NCBI GenBank assembly: GCA_039619475.1
Contig: CM077115.1
Coordinates: 555,170,826-555,234,825, forward strand
Source: Icerya purchasi
Lineage: Eukaryota; Arthropoda; Insecta; Hemiptera; Monophlebidae
Direction of reading: 5' to 3'
DNA length: 64,000 bases
The notes under the pieces are model-generated. The model was not told the origin of the DNA and did not search any database. It saw only the letters and a list, made by a program, of their open reading frames with translations. Shown here in pieces: positions 24,552 to 36,259 of this stretch (positions are counted from its first letter, which is position 1; every line of letters starts with the position of its first letter). Both the position numbers and the translations under genes were made by a program.

Positions 24552-26547
24552 TACAAATTACAACTGGCCAGAAGGCCATCCAGCAATTGGACTGTAACGC
24601 GAAAATAACTTGTTAGGGGTTAGCATCTAGCGATGGACCCCACTGAAATTTTAGTAACATAAAACTAGGCCAGATCAAACGGTCGACTACGTTTTAACCT
24701 TCGAACATCAAGACTATTATCAAGAAGATTGATCGCCAAAACGTTTGTGTGAGACTCCAAGCGGCCTATGTATCGCTTAGCAGCTCGCTTGATCTCGTCT
24801 TTCACATATGGGATATTTAAGTCTTGATGTAGAGTGTGGTTAGATACGTACCAGGGCGGTGAGACTATCAGCCTTATAGCCTTGTTCTGGAACCGTTGTA
24901 TCTTGTTTAAGTGTGTATCCTTTGCACAACCCCACAAAATTAAACCGTATGTCCAAACGGGCTTTATAATTATTTTGTACACTAAGAATTTATTTTCCAA
25001 TGATAAACTAGAGTACCTGCCAAGAAGCCAATTTAATTCTTGCAATCTTATATCTAGATGTTTTCTTTTTTGTGTAATATGCTTTTGCCATGTTAATTTG
25101 CGGTCCAAATGAATGCCTAAGTATTTTACATCTTTATCCTGGTTGATAACCACCCCATTTATTTCTAACGGCTGATACGTAAAATTTCGCAACGTGAAAT
25201 CTACTTGCGTACATTTACTTTCGTTTACTCTAATACGCCAACGACTCAGCCAGTTTTCCACTTCCGATAAAGTTTTTTTCAATTTATTCGAAGTTTCACT
25301 ATTGTCTTTACCGGTAGCTAATAGTGCTGTATCGTCTGCAAATGTAGCTGTTATCACGCTATTATCAACTGGAAAATCGGCAGAGTAGATTAAGTAAAGC
25401 ACCGGGCCCAAGACACTTCCTTGTGGCACGCCAGCAGATACAGGATAGATTTCAGAATATTGATTTAGAATTTTAACCTGGCATGTGCGATCTTCAAGGT
25501 AGGATTTTAAAAGAAGGTACAAAGGATGCGGCACTATTTTTTTAAGTTTATAAAGCAGACCATGATGCCATACCTTATCAAAGGCTTGTTTGACATCTAG
25601 GAACACACCCGTGCATATTTGCTTAGTTTCAAGACTTTCTTGAATAGTATGCACAATTCGGTGTACCTGTTCAATGGTCGAATGTCTTTTTCTGAATCCA
25701 AATTGATGTTCAGGAACAATATGTTCCGCATTTAAAATAGGATTCAACCGCTTTAAAATTATTTTTTCAAGGAGTTTTGAAAGGATCGGGAGCAAGGAAA
25801 TAGGTCTATAGGATGAAACCTCATCCGGTGCCTTACCGGGCTTTGGTACAACTACTATTTGCGCCAATTTCCAGGATAATGGAAAATACTGCAGATGAAG
25901 AACAGCGTTAAAAATATTTGTGAGCAATAATATACCCTTTTTTGATAGCTCAGATAACAATTTATTGGTAATTAAATCAAAACCCGGACTTTTTTTATTA
26001 TTAAGTTTAGTAATTGCGTATTTGATTTCGCTGGGAGACGTTGGCTCAATAGGAGGGCTTAACTGTAAAGTTACACTTAAAAAATCATGTATATCGGTTT
26101 CGTCGTTTAATTGTAAATTTGGCTTAAAAACATCAGAAAAATATTTGGCAAATTCCTCGACTTTCTCTTCATCAGTTCTAGCCCATGTACCATCGGGTTT
26201 GCGAATTGGGGGAAGGGGTTGAATGGGTTTATTTCGGCTTTTGATCACTTTCCAGAGGCTGTAATTTGTCGCCTCCGTGGGTGAAAGTTCCTGCAGGCAG
26301 CGTTGGAAAGATTCATTTTTGGTATTTCTAAGTAAAATTTTTAGCTCTTTCGATTTTTTATTTAACAGAGTTTTATAATAGGGATTTTGAGACGATTGCC
26401 ATTTCCTACGGATGATTCTTTTTTCTTTTACCAGGTCTAGTATATGGCGCGGTATATTATGTGTTTCTTTTATTTTGTTTATATTTGGCGTACATTTCCA
26501 TGCAATACTCTGTACAGCTTCTGTAAAGTACTGAACCGCTGCATCTA
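24512..26547 (-). mobile_element. 5'-truncated Jockey-clade LINE
   Basis: A ~2.0-kb insertion on the minus strand. It has a poly(A) tail of about 36 (poly-T at 24512-24547), a ~115-bp 3' untranslated stretch and one long open RT frame that starts abruptly at the 5' junction. An 11-bp target duplication flanks it. The intact frame, long tail and duplication point to a recent insertion, in the same orientation as the host gene. Confidence 0.92.
24665..26545 (-). CDS. Jockey LINE ORF2, reverse transcriptase part
   Basis: An uninterrupted frame of 626 codons; the N-terminal endonuclease is missing because of 5' truncation. A shorter start (GTG at 26248) leaves 527 residues. Counting from it, RT motifs are in order: SYRPISLLPILSKLLEK at about 146-162, HQFGFRKRHST at about 181, GVFLDVKQAFDKVWHHGLL at about 214, SAGVPQGSVLGP at about 271, and the catalytic FADD at about 303-306. 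These are followed by VKYLGIHLDRKLTW. The end, RRLKRSRPFDLA, is typical of Jockey elements. The catalytic residues look intact, but without endonuclease or promoter it cannot move on its own. Confidence 0.92.
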   Translation of the reverse strand, partial: DAAVQYFTEAVQSIAWKCTPNINKIKETHNIPRHILDLVKEKRIIRRKWQSSQNPYYKTLLNKKSKELKILLRNTKNESFQRCLQELSPTEATNYSLWKVIKSRNKPIQPLPPIRKPDGTWARTDEEKVEEFAKYFSDVFKPNLQLNDETDIHDFLSVTLQLSPPIEPTSPSEIKYAITKLNNKKSPGFDLITNKLLSELSKKGILLLTNIFNAVLHLQYFPLSWKLAQIVVVPKPGKAPDEVSSYRPISLLPILSKLLEKIILKRLNPILNAEHIVPEHQFGFRKRHSTIEQVHRIVHTIQESLETKQICTGVFLDVKQAFDKVWHHGLLYKLKKIVPHPLYLLLKSYLEDRTCQVKILNQYSEIYPVSAGVPQGSVLGPVLYLIYSADFPVDNSVITATFADDTALLATGKDNSETSNKLKKTLSEVENWLSRWRIRVNESKCTQVDFTLRNFTYQPLEINGVVINQDKDVKYLGIHLDRKLTWQKHITQKRKHLDIRLQELNWLLGRYSSLSLENKFLVYKIIIKPVWTYGLILWGCAKDTHLNKIQRFQNKAIRLIVSPPWYVSNHTLHQDLNIPYVKDEIKRAAKRYIGRLESHTNVLAINLLDNSLDVRRLKRSRPFDLA

Positions 26548-26558
26548 TATAAAACAGA
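26548..26558 (+). repeat. target-site duplication of Jockey LINE, 5' side
   Basis: An exact copy of tataaaacaga at 24501-24511. Confidence 0.8.
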
Positions 26559-27114
26559 AAATATAATTTTCGGGAGGTCTTTCGAAGTCAGTGATAATGC
26601 GTGATGGCAAAAACGCGTTTTCCTCCAACTTCGTTATCTATGTAAGAATATAATGTAAATATCATTTTTGTCCCGTAAATTCAGCGGCAAATGGAATTTT
26701 TTTTAATTTGAAAAACCGTGATCTCGCATTATACTTCTGTTGAACTCGTGTTGTAGCAAAAACAATCTTTCGAGTCCCTAAAGCTCGTCCTTAGCCACTC
26801 GAAGCCTTTTAAAGATCTATATATATCGGACGGAAGGCAATTGATGTTTCGGAAAGCTTACACTCACCACCATCAGAAAGAAGCTAAATTAATAACATGA
26901 TGAACACGGTCTTAAATAGTAACATTTTAGGAATAAACAAAGCCTCAAAAATTACAAAGGCAACGAATAAACAACAAGCGAGAAAGTACAAAGAAAACGA
27001 ATAAACGAAAAACTGAAAAAATAGAACGAAATAAATAAAATACCGAAAACATAAAGGACATTTCTTATTTTACTTATTTCGGTTATTTTTCTAATTACTT
27101 ATTCTGCACATTAC
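26559..27114 (-). other. intron between exons 19 and 20, exon-side part
   Basis: Apart from the hammerhead-like scrap, the sequence is AT- and A-rich with no recognised element. Confidence 0.5.
26825..26895 (-). other. degenerate hammerhead-like Penelope terminus
   Basis: The reverse strand reads TTTCTGATGGTGGTGAGTGT then AAGCTTTCCGAAACATCAAT. The spacing of CTGATGR to CGAAAC-TC matches the hammerhead of the 45.8-kb Penelope element, but the last core A is G and stems I-III are poorly formed. It is probably a scrap of a different Penelope family. Confidence 0.35.
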
Positions 27115-27243
27115 CTTTATGCGAACGATTAATGAAAACAGAATTCTCTTTACGGCAGAATTATTTGAGTCATCCGCATCTTCCAACCATATCGGCACAG
27201 GTTTTTCACCGCCATATACCTTTCTCACCACTTCATTGATTTC
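27115..27243 (-). CDS. tweek: tweek exon 19 of window
   Basis: A 129-nt exon (43 codons, phase 0 to 0) between ATGTACAG and GTAATGTG. It encodes EINEVVRKVYGGEKPVPIWL, an acidic linker and VKRILFSLIVRIK, which flows into exon 20. Confidence 0.96.
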
Positions 27244-27338
27244 CTGTACATTGTATGCATTATTAAATTATGCAACAGAATTTACCAAGTACTTATTAAC
27301 GAAATAAAAACTTTAAAATAATGAAAAAAGATAAATAC

Positions 27339-27460
27339 CTTCATAAAAACTTGCTGAACGAACATTAAATGATTTAATAGATCTGTGGTAAGGGAATGCT
27401 CGAATTCACCTATATCTGCGATGGCGCTGAGGTAACTTCCTTCTCGTAACAGAGCACCAT
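27339..27460 (-). CDS. tweek: tweek exon 18 of window
   Basis: A 122-nt exon between TTGGAATATAG and GTATTTATC, phase 1 to 0. It encodes GSYLSAIADIGEFEHSLTTD then LLNHLMFVQQVFMK, nearly identical to the vertebrate sequence. A 95-nt intron separates it from exon 19. Confidence 0.97.
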
Positions 27461-28617
27461 CTATATTCCAATAATTTTACCAATAAAATATTTCGAAAAT
27501 GATTTATTTAAACTTAACTGTGAAAATATTACGTTTCGCCCGATTTAAATGTTTTGAGTATATTTACATACATATTTACAACATGAGAACTAATAACTTT
27601 TTAATAGTTACATCGGTAAATTGAAAGAGTGGTCTCTTTGTCTGAGAACGGAAGACAATTTGAACAACTGTTCCTTGGCCGTAAATATTTTAATTATTGC
27701 TATAGTTATTTTTTGTAACCGGAAAACTCGATTACTTTTACCGTTTACGGTGATGCAATTATTACGAAAGATAATTACCTACACCAATACCAAATTATTA
27801 ATTACACTTATTACAAATGCAAATATGTAATCAAATGTTATACATGACTAAATACATCGGCTAACTCTAAACTCTCTTCTTATTGGTTTGTTTTTTTTTC
27901 TTTAACTGATACCATTACCACCCCGTTGGGATTAATTAATCAACACGCAGTTTTAATATTCTGCAATGTTCACTTAACATTTTTTTAATACGACTAATCG
28001 TTTATGTACTATTCCACAAAAAGTGTTACAAAAGTTCTTTTTTCAATTTTTTTTTTTTTACTCTAGATCTGTACTGAAACATTTGCGGTCTCACGTTCTT
28101 AGCAACTTTTTCGTTCAGTTTGAAATTTCCTATTAGAAACTACAATTCATATGAAAGAAACGACAGCTATGGAAATGATTTACTTATGTTGCAATGTTGT
28201 ATTTTACAATTTACAGCGAATTCTTGAAATTGCAAAAAGTATTGAATGGTAATCGATTAAAGTTAAAATTCGACAACCGCTGTAAATACCTTCTTTACTC
28301 TGTTTATAATTCGGGTAATGAAACGAAACTAGAAGCTACTACCACGAGAAACTAAAATTAATGCACCTGGAATAATGAATATTTAAGCGAATGAATTGTA
28401 AACAATTATATTACAAGAAAATTTTAACCATTTAACATGCGAAACACAACAATATTTTCACATGACTTAAATAATTGATGCTACTTTCATTCGATAATCT
28501 AACCAACTACGATGTTCAATCATCTCGTAAAAAGACGCGGAATAAATAATTCTCACATTAAAATTAGTAATTTTCTTTTAATGTTAATTTTTAATTAATT
28601 TCATAGATTCACATTAC
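27461..28617 (-). other. intron between exons 17 and 18
   Basis: AT-rich. The open frame at 27621-27830 has no motif I recognise. Nothing else is seen. Confidence 0.55.
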
Positions 28618-28732
28618 CTGTAACTGTAAATTGCATTTCTTTCGAACTACTACTGTCTTGTACGTATTCTGCGCTGACATGCACTTTTGGTAAATCTATA
28701 CTTGCTTCTGACGGCAAATTAGTTTCCGTTAC
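28618..28732 (-). CDS. tweek: tweek exon 17 of window
   Basis: A 115-nt exon, phase 0 to 1, with donor GTAATGTG. It encodes SEASIDLPKVHVSAEYVQDS. I placed the acceptor at TTTAAAG because there is no usable AG further upstream and this gives phase 0 after exon 16. The open frame continues upstream, but that part is taken as intron. Confidence 0.85.
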
Positions 28733-29139
28733 CTTTAAAGCAATTAATAGATTAACAGTTTTAAAGCGCATTTTATTCAAGTTCATAGTTACCGTCATAA
28801 ATTTTTACCAATGACCACGAAAAAATTATACATTTTGCTTTTATTTAATTACCAGTATTTCACAGAAACTTTACTCATATTAAAGGATATTTTACAATTC
28901 TATTCCAAACTTTGATTTTGAAATTGTATTCACTATTCTCACTTCTCTTTTGTTTTTAGTAACTTACATCTTATCCTTCAATGAACCGAATTTTTTTTTA
29001 ATTTTATTTAATGAAGTTCTTTTAGCATTTTTTTGTATTTTTCAATACGTTTATATTTTTCATTTATATTTCGAGATAATTTTAATTCGGTAGATTTTAA
29101 AATATTAATAATAATAATAACAATAACAATCCGCGGTTC

Positions 29140-29480
29140 ACAACTAGAGAGTATGGGAATGGTGCACCCCAGCTACCCTAGCTGTTCCTCACCTTGTTTC
29201 GCTGGTCTATAGCCAGTCTTTGGGCGAGATTTCTCTCTCTTTATCTGCGCTGGTCTCCTTTGACTAATTCATATATTAGTGTAAGCGAGGACTAAGGGTT
29301 TTCTTTTCTTTTCTTTTCTATCCACAATCTCAAAAACCTTAAACAAAGTTCTAACGGGATCCGTGCCGATGACTGCATAGCAGTTACGAGAGCAGAAGTG
29401 CCACTAATAGAGCCTCTGGGTATCTTTTTCCAGAATAGCAAGATTATCGTGATATGGAGCACTACCACGGCGAAAGTATA
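29140..29480. repeat. unassigned interspersed repeat block
   Basis: A GC-richer block in the intron between exons 16 and 17. It is preceded by an AAT repeat (29106-29123) and contains a (TTTTC)n run at 29300-29322. Words such as ggtgcaccccagctacccta and ggtctatagccagtctttgg suggest an old transposon or an RNA-derived repeat. No coding potential is seen and the family is not recognised. Confidence 0.3.
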
Positions 29481-29814
29481 TTTTATTTCAATTTTCGTTG
29501 GAACAAATATTAAAAAAAAAATAATAATTTAAATTTAAACGCAAAAAAAAACCAAATTTGTGAAATTTGTTCTTCAAACAACCAAAACTTTAACAGCATA
29601 AATGGACCCGCAAAAAATGTTTTACCAACTAATCGGCCGATAACCTTAAAAGCAGGAAAATCTACGCAACGCAGACATGGAACAAAAAAATAAATAATCA
29701 CGTCATGTAGTGCTACTATTATATTACAAAAATAGAAAAATATCCACTCAACGAGAATCAAGAAAAATACCCAGGATATATAAAGGCTGTAAAACACAAC
29801 TTGTGATAATGTAC

Positions 29815-30915
29815 TAATAAAGCAGATAGAAAAAAGACCCAGAAGCGCAATATGCAGTTATATCGATTACAAAAAAATATTTGATAGTGTCCTACATACA
29901 TTGCTCTTAAAAATACTGGAAGTATACCACATTATTCCAATGCTACATAACTTCCTCTCTTAAATAATGAAAAAATAGAAAACATCAATAAATTTTACCA
30001 TAGAAATAAATGATTAGTATGAAACGTGGAATATTCCAATTTAGCCCCTTGTAGTTCTGTCTCAGTATAAAACCGCCACAAAATACATTAAACGATTTAC
30101 AATATGGCATTAACATAAAGCATAAAAATAACAACTGTAAAATAAACCACCCGAAGTACATGGGTAACATAAAACTATTCAGTACCTCTTCAAAAAACTG
30201 TAGAAATCGTAAGCAATGATACAAAAATGGAATTCGAAACGGAAAAGTGCAAAAGCGTTCATGTATTGAAAGAAAAATGTTCCGTGCATCAAGGGACAGA
30301 AAAACTTAATGAAGAAAATAGCTTAAACGCGCCAGAAACATACAAATACTTTGGTTTTTAACAAAATACCTCATTAAACCATGCTAAAATAAAAGTAGAA
30401 TTAAAAGAAAAATTTAAAAAGAGATTACAAACTGTAACTGAAACACTCCTAAGTTACAAAAACACATTTAAGACTATAAATACATATACAATTCCGGTCT
30501 TATCATATTCATTCGGAATAGTTAGATGTACTTTAACCAATTTGGAAGAAATTGACAAATTGATACGACCAACATTTACAAATAAAACCACGCCCAAATT
30601 CATGTACAAAATGGATACATTTATCAAAAAAAGAAGAAAGTAGGGGCTTTTAATAGAGGTTTTAGTACTTCATCAGAGTTATGTAAAAGGTCTTAAAAAA
30701 TACTTTCATTCTAAAAAACACTCATTACACAAACCAACAGTCGAAATAGATAGAAATCTAAAACCACTCAACCTCGCTAATCAAAAAGAAATAAATAGCA
30801 TTAACACAATGGAGGAAAAGGAAGAAGTATGGACCAGTAAATTATTATACGGTAAACATTCAAACATTACGAATACCAAAGCAATCAGAAAAGATTTAAC
30901 ACACATATGTTTTTT
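29815..30915 (+). mobile_element. decayed R2/R4-like LINE reverse transcriptase
   Basis: The plus strand encodes broken RT sequence. DYKKIFDSVLHTLLLKILEV near 29867 matches the DYKKAFDSVPH motif. An MEFETEKCKSVHVLK stretch near 30221 is followed by YKYFGF, then TIPVLSYSFGIV near 30489 and WTSKLLYGKHSN near 30833. This order fits the R2/R4 (Dong-like) group. The YADD region has decayed, and stops are scattered. Boundaries are approximate. Confidence 0.6.
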
Positions 30916-31217
30916 TTAAAAAAGGGGGGAGAATGTACTCAGAAACAGAGAAGTCTTTGTGCACACCGTACGGGATCAAATAATATCAACAAAAAAATCC
31001 GAAAAGCATAGAATTCAAGATAAGAACATACTTTTTTCTTTCTTTTTCTTTTTTTTTTTATTAATCGAAATGATAATAATAATGTTGCTTACAAAAAAAC
31101 AACTATTAATATTACGCCTAACACCGTTGAATAACAGTTAACGTTTAATTTAAAAATCATACTGACCGTGAAACATTTACCATACATATAGTAACAAAAT
31201 TTAATAAAAAACAATAC

Positions 31218-31364
31218 CTGCACTTTTGTGGAAAAGGAAAGAGAATGCCTTGGCAAATCAATAACAAATTTAGCTTTACTTCCAGTAGAACCATTACTAG
31301 TTAATTGATCCATTTTATACTGAGCTTGCAATGATGGAAGCAAAGACGCTGTTATACTCAAACT
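31218..31364 (-). CDS. tweek: tweek exon 16 of window
   Basis: A 147-nt exon (49 codons, phase 0 to 0) between CATTTTTCTAG and GTATTG. It encodes LLPSLQAQYKMDQLTSNGST and KFVIDLPRHSLSFSTKVQ, matching the LLPTL-AQY and LP-HSLSF blocks of the human protein. Confidence 0.95.
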
Positions 31365-31731
31365 CTAGAAAAATGTAAAAAAATAAATAATGTAATTAGA
31401 TAAAAACCTAAATTATTAAATAATGAAAACATCATTTTCAGCTAGCAATAAATTAAAAATATAAGTGGCCTCGTAAATAGGTATACTTTAAAATAAAATC
31501 ATACGAGATTTAATTCTTATTTCTTTTTTATTCGTAATTGTAAAATATTATCGCATAATATTACAAATATACTGTTCTTTTTTGATACTGAGATGAAGCG
31601 AAGTTTTTTTATAAGATTTTTCAATATCTTACCTCAGTCAACTAACTTAGAGTGGCCAGTAGAGAGAGAATATTTTTATAAAATGTATAAAAGAATTCGT
31701 GTAGAAGTTACAATTAAATACATGCACGTAC
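31365..31731 (-). other. intron between exons 15 and 16
   Basis: AT-rich; nothing is recognised. Confidence 0.6.
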
Positions 31732-31914
31732 CTGTATTACCCCAGTAAAGTGCATTACTAAAGGCTGAAGTAAACGATTCTGATTAGCCGATTTATTTAT
31801 CGAACCCTTATTTGCGCGAGAACGCTGCACTGGTTCTGGAGGAATTTTAGTTGTACTATCTACTTCATCGACTGTATTGCTTCGATTCAATCGGTTACGA
31901 GCTACTCGCAATTC
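31732..31914 (-). CDS. tweek: tweek exon 15 of window
   Basis: A 183-nt exon (61 codons, phase 0 to 0) between CAAAACAG and GTACGTGC. It encodes ELRVARNRLNRSNTVDEVDS, a short basic and Ser-rich linker, then QNRLLQPLVMHFTGVIQ, which returns to beta-groove sequence. Confidence 0.93.
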
Positions 31915-32003
31915 CTGTTTTGGAAAATATTAGTTTTTATAAACAATCTGAAACGAAAAATTGCGATTTCAGTTTTAACATTGTAAAGTCTCATTAGCGA
32001 TAC

Positions 32004-32187
32004 CTGTAATGTGAATGAGAGTTCTTTAGTGCCACGCGTCATCATACCATGCAACGCTACCGGATGCTGCGGAATGTCAATATTAACAGCGCCTATAGTA
32101 ACTAAAGCGGAATTTTTATCCTTTGCTCGAAGACTCATACTAGAATACAACGTCTGCGATTTGCCCACCGTAATTTTTACCACTGTT
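32004..32187 (-). CDS. tweek: tweek exon 14 of window
   Basis: A 184-nt exon between ATTTATAG and GTATCGC, phase 2 to 0. It carries NIDIPQHPVALHGMMTRGTK, one of the clearest family signatures, followed by ELSFTLQ. It is only 89 nt from exon 15. Confidence 0.97.
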
Positions 32188-32699
32188 CTATAAATATAAT
32201 TCATACAAATTTAAAATAATATTACAATAATACTACTACTACTAATAATAATAATAAATAGAAATTTTTATAAAATGGTCTTTCGGTACACTGTTTAAAC
32301 ATATTTTTTTCCTTAATTATATTTCATTTTATCAAGTTATGCTTAAAATTACATTACGATAAATAAAATGTACGATATAGTTCACAACACAAATTTTATT
32401 ACAATTAATTATAAATACGTAGTCTATCCTAGAGTACTGTAACCAGATAAGTAGTACTGGAAATAATAGTGGATTTACCGGGTTGTCAATCCAGCTATCG
32501 GGCAATACGAATTGACAAGTTACTTCTCGGTAACTAGTTAATACGTGATTGCTCAATTATCACTGAGTATACCCCCTCCCTCGCATTTAGGTAATAATGT
32601 AAAATTCTCACAGTCAAATACCCTGCTGTGCTGGTTTTTTAATTTTTTTCTGTCACCCCATACCAGTTGTCACAATTTTTTTTTTAAATTATTAAGTTG

Positions 32700-33115
32700 T
32701 AATATTTATTAATCTACCGATTATTAAAAAATTAGAAAAATTTTGTGATAAAACAAGTATCTAATTTAATATATTTATAATAAAATTTCATTTATAGCCT
32801 TTCTTAGCCCAAGAACCGGGGAAAGAAAGGAAAGTGTAAGTAGATTTTTACGCAAAAAAAGATAGCAGATAGAAAGAATACAAGAATTAGTATAACAAAA
32901 GAAGAAGGAAAGAAGAGGATGAAGGACGCGTTCCTAGAAGTGGAAGATCCACTAATGAAAATGATGAGGAAAAAAGGGAAGCAATGCAAGGGTTTTTAAA
33001 AAAGATATGATCAGCATTACATATAAAAAGAGAATTAGAAGAGTAAAGAGGACGAAATAGAGAAGATATAAGTGAGGAATATAAAAATGAAGGAAACAAA
33101 CTGTTTAAACCGCAA
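32700..33115 (-). pseudogene. I-clade LINE 3'-end remnant
   Basis: The minus-strand frame contains CNADHIFFKNPC, matching the C-ADHI-F-C terminal motif of the copy at 41.2 kb. Both copies later share a GTTCTTGGGC word in the 3' region. There is no RT. The rest of the intron between exons 13 and 14 (33116-34860) is T-rich, with an A18 run near 33331-33349, and is not assigned. Confidence 0.4.
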
Positions 33116-34860
33116 ATGACAGGTTGCAGAGAAAGATGAACGCTACAAAGAAGGAAAGTAAGTTATGAATTAGAGAACGTATGAGAATTAAATTAAAAGA
33201 CATAAATTTTAATTATCCGTCAGTAACGAGGATTCAAATTTCAATCCTTCTATAAAAATATGTCCGAATCCTCAACAGAAAAAAAGTAAATACAGTATTT
33301 ATTAAACAAATAAATACCTCTCCCCATTAAAAAAAAAAAAAAAAAAACTTTCTTTGAAGACATAAAACAAGGAAACTGTCCCTCTACTCGATTTGTAGAA
33401 ATTAAATTTTTATCTTCCGCATTTCCTTCTCATATCTCAATTTGCCTAGTATTAGATTTCCCATATTTAACGTAATAAATGTTCTCTTCAATTATACTTC
33501 TAAACTTTGTTGTAGTTTCGCAACTTATCGCATTCATTGTAGTGACAAACATTCAATCGCAAAATTCCCTATGACCAATTTTCGAAAATTTCCCGCTCAC
33601 AATACTAATCTATTTAAACATTTTCGCCTTAAATTATGGAATATTTATTATTTCTTCTTTTCGAACCCTAATTGCTTTGATCCTTTTATACAACCTCTAC
33701 CTTCCCTTACTCTTTGATTTAGCAAGTTGCCTTTCTTTTTTGTGGTTCCGTAATCACTGCTATATGTCGTCTTCGTTTCGAACGCAGCTTCCCCTCTTCG
33801 TCTCTTTTTCGTTTTTCTTCCCTTTCACCCCCGCGCTGTCCGCTTCATCATGATTCCATTTCCCATGTGATGCTTATCATGTTTTATTTGAATGTTCCTA
33901 AACTTCCTCTAACCGTCCTCTTTTTTAGATTGTAATCTCCATATTCCATATGATGTTACCTACATTCTTTCGTTCCCTTCTTTGTCTGTCATTCCTATTT
34001 TACATTCGTTCTTTCTCGCAGAAAACTGAAATTTAATATGCGGTGTTCATTTCGCTGTAATCCACAGATACTCGGGTCGATTAGGCTTTTGCTCCTAGTT
34101 ATACCTCTCGCCAACTAAATCTTTCTTTCTTGCGTCATTTCATCTAAAAACGGGGTTATAAATGCTTTTATATTCATGAAGATTCTTTCGTTTTCATAGA
34201 AAAAAGAAACACACACTTCTTGTCGATATAGAGTGATTTCTTTTTTTAACTTTCAATTATTTTTAATCGCGAAATTGGCCGTTCTCTGTCCTTGTCCTGA
34301 TATCAGAACAGATAAAATCAGCAAAGGCCAGAAAAACTAGATCCGAAAGTATTATTTTTAATCGAAAAATTTCCGAATTCACAAATATTTAAGTAATTAT
34401 CAATTTCAACTTTTTTATTCCTATTATTACTTTTCTTCTTTTTTTCTTTTACTAATTGGCTAACAGTGTTATTTTTGCAAAAAGGAAAATACTCAAAACC
34501 AGCAATACTACTGTCCAGTAAAACATGTCACATAAAAAATAATCTGTTCCAAATTTTTATAATAAAAGAATTTTATTACTAACAAAAATAAATTTAATAA
34601 AAAATGTATTAAAAAAATTCAATATCTTGCTTTTTTAATCATAAATTCAAGGCTTAGCACTCAGAAACGTCAGTCCGTTACTGCGTCAGTACAAAGCAAT
34701 AAAAGTGAAACATAAAAGAGATAAATTAATCACTTTCAATAAACACATATTTTGTAAATAATATCCGTTATTTGCGTTTTAATGGATATATAACTGCTAA
34801 AAAGGACCACAATCAAAATTATCGAAAATTAAACGAATTTTTTAAACAGCATTATCTTAC

Positions 34861-35098
34861 TGTTGATTAGGAGCCACTCCTTCCAGTAACACGATCATCG
34901 TTCTTCCTACCTGCCCTGTAACCGAAAATTCTAAGCTAGCGGGTCGGATTTTCTTTCGGCACGTTAGACTAGAGTGCAAATTAGTGATCTCTGCTTCTAA
35001 TTTCAAACCGCTCAAGGTAGCCAACAAACGAGTACGCTGAATGCGAGCTACCGCAAAAATTAATAATCTGGTCCTTTCACCACTTCGGGGAGCAATAT
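34861..35098 (-). CDS. tweek: tweek exon 13 of window
   Basis: A 238-nt exon between TGTTTTAG and GTAAGATAA, phase 1 to 2. It has no Met and is easily missed as an open frame. It encodes SGERTRLLIFAVARIQRTRL, LSGLKLEAEITNLHSSL and VTGQVGRTMIVLLEGVAPNQ, an ordered beta-rich segment strongly conserved in BLTP1. Confidence 0.95.
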
Positions 35099-35902
35099 CT
35101 AAAACAGATTAACAATTTTTCTTTTTCTATATTTCATACTGATATAATGAAAGAGGTAATTACAGGCATTTAAAGTATTCTATTCAGTTTCTTTACATAT
35201 TCATTGTGTTTACCCCTACTATCCTTATCAAATTGAACGTAATCAGGAAAACAGGTTCAAAAATTATTTCACATTTAACGAGTTTTCTAAAGAATAAAAA
35301 TCGATGAAAATATTCAATGCACACAATAATGCAAATTACGGTAACTCTACATCTACGAATGTATTAGTTCTTTCACATTTTAATGAAATCTGTCAACATA
35401 CTTTTAGTAGAATATCAATTGTCGTTGTTTGACTATTATCATTAACCCAATCTCCACCTTAAATCTAATATATATATATATATATATTTTAGCACCCTTG
35501 TAATCTGTTTTAAGGAAATTATTTTATACTATTTTTTACTATTTTAAATAAGCCGAACTTAAATAGTATAACCTGCGATGATTTTTCTTAAAAGGATCAA
35601 AACGACACTTTTTAGTTTTGCAACAATAGACGCGAGTTAGGCTATAGTGACAATAAGACTTTCGGAATTATAATCATATTCTGAACTTTTTTTTAGGAAT
35701 TTCGTGGTTTAAATCAAAAATTTGTTTACAAAATATATCAATCCGAGTAACAGAAATTTAATTCTAAATAAATGTGTACAGGTCAGAGGTAATATAAAAT
35801 AAAAAAATATCTTTATCATTATTGACGCATTTCTTCCTTAACTGCATGCTAATCACTGGAAATAATCCTATTATTTTGGTTATTTGCTGTTAAATTACTT
35901 AC
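35099..35902 (-). other. intron between exons 12 and 13
   Basis: It contains a short TA repeat at 35468-35488. No element is recognised. Confidence 0.6.
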
Positions 35903-36054
35903 TTTGCTGCTGTATATGAATTGTGGCTGATACAGAATCTGGCGGTTTTTCTGCGTCATCACTTGATTTTGACTCTTGCAAAGTATCGTATTTTCCTTTG
36001 GAATCTTTAAGATTGATTTTAAATCCTTCGCTAACTTCTCCAGCACCAGATATT
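35903..36054 (-). CDS. tweek: tweek exon 12 of window
   Basis: A 152-nt exon between CTGTTTAG and GTAAGTAAT, phase 2 to 1. It encodes SGAGEVSEGFKINLKDSKGK, an acidic Ser-rich stretch and IHIQQQ. A longer open frame overlapping it in another phase is not used: only this frame joins exons 11 and 13. Confidence 0.9.
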
Positions 36055-36259
36055 CTAAACAGTTAATAAAATATGTATATAGTATATGTGCATTTTTTTT
36101 AAATGGCTAAGATTCGTTATTTTACAAAATAGTTGTTAAAATAATAGACCGTCCTGAGGAGTTTTGACGTTAAGTTTACTAGTTATTGTAAAAAGTTTAT
36201 CTTGCACAAAAATCTGTTTAAATTATAGTATTATGAAAAAGTGTAGCAAAAAAGAATAC

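Noticed and set aside
24834..26222. Plus-strand open frames across the Jockey LINE, and 43528-44730 across the Penelope element
   Set aside because: They are antisense shadows of long, motif-bearing minus-strand frames.
29510..29797. 95-residue minus-strand frame
   Set aside because: It is hydrophobic, Phe-rich translation of A-rich sequence next to an old LINE, with no motif or splice context.
35849..36046. Open minus-strand frame overlapping exon 12
   Set aside because: It is in the wrong phase for exons 11 and 13. The conserved reading (SGAGEVSEGFKINLKDSKGK) is in another frame.
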